From Nocardia vinacea (GTDB lineage: Bacteria > Actinomycetota > Actinomycetes > Mycobacteriales > Mycobacteriaceae), in assembly GCF_035920345.1 (NCBI RefSeq), contig NZ_CP109149.1, forward strand, positions 806,001 to 870,000: DNA of 64,000 nucleotides, read 5' to 3'. Under the pieces are notes generated by a model. The model was not told the DNA's origin. It worked only from the letters and a program-made list of their open reading frames with translations, and ran no database searches. Position 1 is the stretch's first letter. Each line of letters begins with the position of its first letter. Made by a program: the position numbers and the translations under genes. Shown here one piece after another: positions 61,213 to 64,000 of the stretch.

Positions 61213-61228
61213 GGGATACAGTGTTCTG

Positions 61229-61768
61229 ATGCCCGAAGAAGCGCATTCCACACCAGTGGTGCGTGGCGGAGCGGCCGCGGGGTCCGATGGTGTTACCGCA
61301 ACCGTCGGGGGAACCGATGCCGACCTGCTCTCGCTCGCATCACAGCTGTGTTTTGCTCTGTACTCCACATCCCGATCGATGACGGCGGCATACCGGCCGT
61401 TTCTCGAGGGGATGGGTATTACCTATCCGCAGTATCTGGCCCTGCTGGCGTTGTGGGGGCGGCCCGCGATGACCATGAAGGAACTCGGCGAACAGTTGCA
61501 GCTGGACTATGGCACGGTCTCACCGCTCATCCAGCGACTCCAGGCACATGGTCTGGTCGAGAGCGTCCGGAGTGCCAACGACCGCCGCGCCGTCGAACTG
61601 CGCGCCACCGAAGCCGGACGCGCCCTGCAACCGCAGGCCCGGCAGATGATCGAGGCGGTCATGGCCGAGGTCGGCTATCCGATCGAGCATCTCATCCGGC
61701 TGCGCGACCAGGTCAACGCGCTCGGCGCCCGCCTCGACGCGGCCGTTGCCGAGCGATCCGGCCGGTAA
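61229..61768 (+). CDS. OhrR-like MarR-family redox regulator
   Basis: 179 residues, second OhrR-like protein in the window. After a 30-residue disordered N-terminus, the sensing Cys is at position 41 in SQLCFALYSTSRSM, followed by YPQYLALLALWG and the winged helix MTMKELGEQLQLDYGTVSPLIQRL with wing DRRAVELRAT. No ohr gene is adjacent; the divergent neighbour is the AbrB protein. It may regulate the nearby YceI/MFS operon or a distant target. ATG 61229 without strong SD. Confidence 0.88.
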   Translation: MPEEAHSTPVVRGGAAAGSDGVTATVGGTDADLLSLASQLCFALYSTSRSMTAAYRPFLEGMGITYPQYLALLALWGRPAMTMKELGEQLQLDYGTVSPLIQRLQAHGLVESVRSANDRRAVELRATEAGRALQPQARQMIEAVMAEVGYPIEHLIRLRDQVNALGARLDAAVAERSGR

Positions 61769-62309
61769 TCACCGTCCGCCCTGACTCGTGCGCCGAGTTC
61801 GGGAGTCGAGTAACTCGGGCCTGCCGATCGACCACCGGCGGTTCGGAGTCGTTGTCGGTCAGCCACCAATGTCGGCCAGGGCTTGGAAGGCTCGTTTCGG
61901 GCAGCTTGCCGCCGAAGCGCTTTCGAACCTTGGCCGCTGTGTCGGCCAGCGCGGCGTTGATGCGGGTGTTGGCGTCGGCGAGGCCGGCCATGCCGCCGGA
62001 TCGCCACTGCTGAATGTTTCGATCCTGGCGTAGGTATCGGCTCCAGGGAGGAAACCGGTGGCGAACAGACTCAGTTCGCATCGGCATCGACATCATCCGA
62101 TCCGCAGAACACTGGCGTGCCACGGTCGGCGTGCACTTAAGCTGACACATCCGGTGCTTGGTCGTAGTCCGCTGCACGGGAAGTGCCGATTGGGATGCGC
62201 TGCTGCCGCAGCCGATCCGGCAGCGAGATTGCCGTTCCGACGAATGTGAATTGCCGAGTTCCCCATCGGTCGAGCGTGCCGTCCTGACCGAGCACCAGGA
62301 AGCCCGCCT

Positions 62310-62645
62310 CTACGGCCGAGCGCGTGAGTTCCCCTCGCGCAACGCGCGGTAACGCACGTACGACCAGAGGAAGACATCGAGGTTGTCGAAGCGGGTGCCG
62401 CCTTCGAGTACCTCCTCTCCGTAAAACCGCACGGCCACTTGGCCGTTGGTGAGCACGACGTACAGATTGCCGACGCTGTCGGCACCAATCGAGCAGACAT
62501 CGGCGTCGATGATCTCGATCGTGTAGTCCGAATCGCTTATGCCGCAGTCGTTTACAGCGGAGCCGAAACCGTAGGACCAGGAATAGACATCCGGTGCGGC
62601 AGGCGGCCCGAGCGCCCCCGTCGGTCGAATGCGGTCCGCGGCAGC
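62310..62645 (-). pseudogene. SMI1/KNR4 (SUKH)-like or immunity-protein fragment
   Basis: An open frame of 111 codons with no acceptable start codon. It encodes a well-formed globular stretch: DADVCSIGADSVGNLYVVLT and RFYGEEVLEGGTRFDNLDVFLW, which resembles SUKH-type immunity proteins. The N-terminus is missing and the frame ends abruptly. Probably the tail of a lost immunity gene; family assignment is tentative. Confidence 0.4.
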
Positions 62646-62759
62646 CTATCGGAAGCGGACGCATCTCAGTGTCCGGGAAATCGGTGTGCGGTGCTCGGTT
62701 CCTGCTCAAACTTGCCAGCCAGCAGGGTATTCCGACTCGAAGGAGTGCTCGCATGGCTG

Positions 62760-62968
62760 GCGAACGACCGTAGCGCCGCAGGGGTATCACGGTCGATGAT
62801 CTCCCCTTGTGGCCACTGACGTGGACTCGGCGGCGAAGTCGGTGAGAAATCGGCTCCCTCGAGCACGTCCCGCAGATCAATGGTGCCCCATCGGCGCCCG
62901 ACCTCGGCTTTGATCGTGTCCAGGTTCGCCGGTTCGGGCAGCTTCTCCAGTTTCGGCACCGGGTCCAC
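62760..62968 (-). pseudogene. Tn3-family transposase fragment
   Basis: About 70 residues: VPKLEKLPEPANLDTIKAEV followed by RRWGTIDLRDVLEGADF matches a conserved internal block of Tn3-family transposases. The sequence then degrades (IDRDTPAALRSF). It is truncated at both ends and directly adjoins the IS110 fragment. Confidence 0.7.
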
Positions 62969-62996
62969 GGCTCCGGTTTGAACCGCCCTGTTGGTG

Positions 62997-63177
62997 CCTG
63001 CCGGGCCGCACCGGCTTGTGTCGGTGCATCTTTGGGCATGCAGGCCAGGGCAATTCGATGCAGTGCATTGTTCGCTCCACGATGACCACTACGCGAAAGT
63101 CGGTGCCGCGTGGTCTTTCCGGAGGAAGCCGGGACTGGAGCGGCGCCGCACAACGCCGCAAAAGGGGCGATGCGTTC
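62997..63177 (-). pseudogene. IS110-family transposase C-terminal fragment
   Basis: About 60 residues: FAALCGAAPVPASSGKTTRH and RLSRSGHRGANNALHRIALA match the transposase_20 (IS116/IS110/IS902) C-terminal domain. The RuvC-like N-terminal domain and the downstream end are missing. Relic. Confidence 0.85.
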
Positions 63178-63550
63178 GGCGAGTGTCATTGCGGAAGTGG
63201 GTATTCCGGCGATCATCGGCTCGGCGTGTGCCCCGTGGACGGAGGCGCGCAAGCGCAGCGATCAGCACCTTGGTGGCGTGTTCGCGGACAACTCCCCACC
63301 TCGGCCGGTGCCATCCCGCTCAGCGGAATCCCGCACTCGGTCCGACACCGTCGGCCACACACTCGACGCACAATCCGATCCCCTATGACCGGTCGCTCCG
63401 CTGCCGATCGGATCGGGCCGCGTCTTTGCTGGCCGCACGCGACCTCGCCGGTGCCGCACCAACCGATTAGGAGTGGACATGACTCGAGTAGCCACACCCA
63501 CCGACGGATTCGACCCGCGCGCCGGATACTGAGAAGGCCAGGGAATTCAG

Positions 63551-64000
63551 ATGTTCGGCGAAAGTGGACGATTGCTGTGCGCTGCTGCGATAGCGCTCGC
63601 GGTCTCGATGGCGGGAGCGGGGGGTGCGGGGGCGGATTCCGCCCCCGAGGGGAAAGCGCTTGTGGTGCTGGGTGATTCGTTCTCCGCGAACGCGTGGGAC
63701 TTTTTCGACCCCGACAACAGTTGCCTACGCCACGGAGAGACGGCCTGGCCCGCGCAACTGGGCAGATTGATGGGCGTGTACGGCACCGATGAGATGGTCG
63801 ACTCGTCGTGTCCTGGCGCGTCGATCGACAGCGGGCCGGGGTGGACAGTGAGCATGCAGGCCGCGAAGGCCGACAAGGCGGGCGCGTTCGGACCGCGGAC
63901 CGAATTGGTGACCTTGCAGTTCGGGCTCAATGATCACTGGGGCCGATCCCAACAAACCCTGTGGAAATCGCTGCAGAACTGCGTGTTCAACCTCGTCGAC
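63551..64000 (+). CDS. Secreted SGNH/GDSL hydrolase (3' end cut by window edge)
   Basis: 150 residues visible. A signal peptide (LLCAAAIALAVSMAGAGGAGA, cleavage about residue 28) is followed by SGNH block I LVVLGDSFSAN with the catalytic Ser43, and block III FGLND. Cys in NSCLRH, DSSCPG and LQNCVF suggest disulfides. It is similar to actinobacterial secreted lipases/acyl esterases. ATG 63551 has a weak AGGGAATTC SD. The Asp-His pair would lie off the right edge. Confidence 0.85.
   Translation, partial: MFGESGRLLCAAAIALAVSMAGAGGAGADSAPEGKALVVLGDSFSANAWDFFDPDNSCLRHGETAWPAQLGRLMGVYGTDEMVDSSCPGASIDSGPGWTVSMQAAKADKAGAFGPRTELVTLQFGLNDHWGRSQQTLWKSLQNCVFNLVD

Larger units (their letters stand above)
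61769..63550. other. Relic-rich, otherwise gene-poor stretch
   Basis: About 1.8 kb containing fragments of immunity-like, Tn3 and IS110 genes on the minus strand (listed separately), with frames that break within 60-110 codons. Between 61780 and 62300 one minus-strand frame encodes a plausible but unrecognised stretch (ADANTRINAALADTAAKVRKRF); between 63180 and 63550 nothing is convincing. Confidence 0.55.

Noticed and set aside
1..64000. CRISPR arrays, rRNA and tRNA genes
   Set aside because: No regularly spaced repeats and no conserved rRNA or tRNA sequence were recognised by eye; a covariance search would be decisive.

Overview
The window is high-GC actinobacterial DNA, most probably from Nocardia or a close mycolic-acid-producing relative. 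The grounds are LGFP-repeat, Mce-family and DUF574 methyltransferase genes, two VirS/MymA-like gene sets, abundant TetR/MarR regulators, GTG starts, ATGA-overlapping operons and a short repeat that encodes MSERSER starts. No rRNA, tRNA or CRISPR array was seen.

Layout. 0-5 kb: a CitA/DcuS-type sensor kinase (cut by the left edge), divergent from an NMT1/SsuA-type ABC importer operon that ends in a bidirectional terminator. 4.5-12 kb: a siderophore-interacting protein with a candidate IdeR box, then a nitroreductase, an amino-acid permease, a FAD monooxygenase, a methyltransferase, a flavin amine oxidase and an unrecognised translationally coupled gene pair. 12-24 kb: a DHA2 MFS exporter, two coupled small secreted proteins, an SDR, an LGFP-repeat protein, two MDR oxidoreductases, ohr-ohrR with a palindromic operator, a DUF574 methyltransferase, a HisC-like aminotransferase and an IS5-like remnant.

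24-41.5 kb is a catabolic or envelope-lipid block. A VirS-like AraC regulator is divergent from SDR-FadD-BVMO. Facing it is a long minus-strand operon (PF10118 protein, 2Fe-2S reductase, aldehyde dehydrogenase, BVMO, SDR, HSL-type hydrolase, long FadD). A truncated SRPBCC gene marks where the two operons meet. Two TetR genes follow, one beside an acyl-CoA dehydrogenase with four AGTACT sites.

41.5-48 kb holds envelope genes (Cys-rich secreted peptide, GT87-like membrane protein, lipoprotein plus membrane protein) and a scarred stretch with a resolvase tail, a VOC/MarR pair with twin 16-bp palindromes and an amidase fragment. 48-54.6 kb is a second catabolic regulon: hydrolase, cyclase, acetoacetyl-CoA synthetase and an orphan Mce protein on one side, and a TetR gene and a second hydrolase on the other. 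Three AACGCA-N7-TGCGTT sites tie them together.

54.6-61.8 kb is the most novel part. A MarR-controlled operon encodes an MFS exporter fused to three carboxypeptidase-regulatory-like repeats, then a YceI protein carrying a fourth such repeat. It lies between remnants of two different tyrosine recombinases and an IS3 relic. The last 2 kb is a graveyard of IS110, Tn3 and immunity-like fragments, followed by the start of a secreted SGNH hydrolase.
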